The notes under the pieces are model-generated. The model made no database searches and was not told the origin of the DNA. It worked only from the letters and a program-made list of their open reading frames with translations. Source: Manduca sexta (taxonomy: Eukaryota; Arthropoda; Insecta; Lepidoptera; Sphingidae). Taken from it: 64,000 nt of DNA. The stretch covers positions 7,006,001 to 7,070,000 of the forward strand of contig NC_051117.1 of the NCBI RefSeq assembly GCF_014839805.1, read 5' to 3'. A program made the position numbers and the translations under genes. Of the stretch, positions 63,673 to 64,000 are shown in pieces (position 1 is the first letter of the stretch; every line of letters starts with the position of its first letter).

Positions 63673-63952
63673 GAGTGCGATGCGGGGAGTCGAACGGGCT
63701 GCCGAGACATATGCCCGCAGGGTCAAATTCCTAAGAGACAGACCTCAGATTTTCCTTATGTGTATTATTTGTGACCTATCGCTTGCTTTATTTATGAAGG
63801 AAAACATCGTGAGGAAATCTGCGTACCTGAGAAGTTCTCTAAGAATTTGAGAGTGTAGTCTGCTAATCCGCACTAGGCCAGCATGGAGAGTTAAGGTATA
63901 ACCCCACTGAATGGTAAAGATGGCCCGTTCCCAACAGTGGGATATTATATGA
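63673..63952 (+). repeat. SINE family A, diverged
   Basis: GGGGAGTCGAACGGGCTGCC, GGGTCAAATTCCTAAGAGAC (B box degraded), AACATCGTGAGGAAATCTGC, CGCACTAGGCCAGCATGG, CAACAGTGGGATATTATATG. Confidence 0.78.
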
Positions 63953-64000
63953 TACGTGACTAATAAAATATATTTAAGTATTACATGTTTCAATGTTAGA

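Overview
The window looks like one scaffold segment of a moth or butterfly (Lepidoptera) nuclear genome. It is AT-rich and gene-poor. It is full of repeats typical of that order: non-autonomous Helitrons with A|TC...CTAG|T boundaries, tRNA-derived SINEs with A/B boxes, foldback MITEs, and 5'-truncated RTE-type LINE pieces. The exact species cannot be told from the sequence alone. A run of exactly 500 Ns (32795-33294) is an assembly gap of conventional length.

Only one protein-coding gene is firmly supported. It is a plus-strand TASK-type two-pore-domain potassium channel whose first five coding exons lie at 25781-25907, 27095-27250, 28679-28805, 29322-29512 and 31725-31912. They splice in frame to 263 residues with both selectivity filters (GYGH at 95-98, GFGD at 201-204). 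Residue numbering matches vertebrate TASK-1/3, as recalled, at N53, H98, D204 and the VLRFVT X-gate at 243-248. The cytoplasmic C-terminus was not found; it is in the N gap, further right, or beyond the window.

Layout. 1-11 kb is mostly non-coding with scattered SINE and foldback copies, a cluster of heat-shock-element-like sites (4022-4335) and a double-CRE palindrome (5140-5161). 11-14.5 kb is a transposon block: a 1009-bp Helitron with a 123-bp tandem array, two more Helitron units, and a minus-strand RTE reverse-transcriptase relic. 14.5-25.7 kb is SINEs plus unassigned DNA. 25.8-31.9 kb is the TASK gene, with introns full of SINEs and Helitrons. 32-33.3 kb holds a hairpin MITE and the N gap. 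34.16-34.64 kb is a probable solo LTR with a heat-shock element and TATA box. 35-64 kb is repeats with nested insertions, a second heat-shock-element repeat (57370-57510), several MITEs, and no recognisable conserved protein.

No operon-like or multi-gene system is visible. The most unusual features are: (i) perfect heat-shock-factor-like sites in three unrelated repeated contexts; (ii) two abutting Helitrons, with readable insertion order, ending 23 bp before a TASK splice acceptor; (iii) a nearly fully self-complementary MITE inside the probable TASK transcript; and (iv) the higher-order (ABABC) 123-bp array inside a Helitron.
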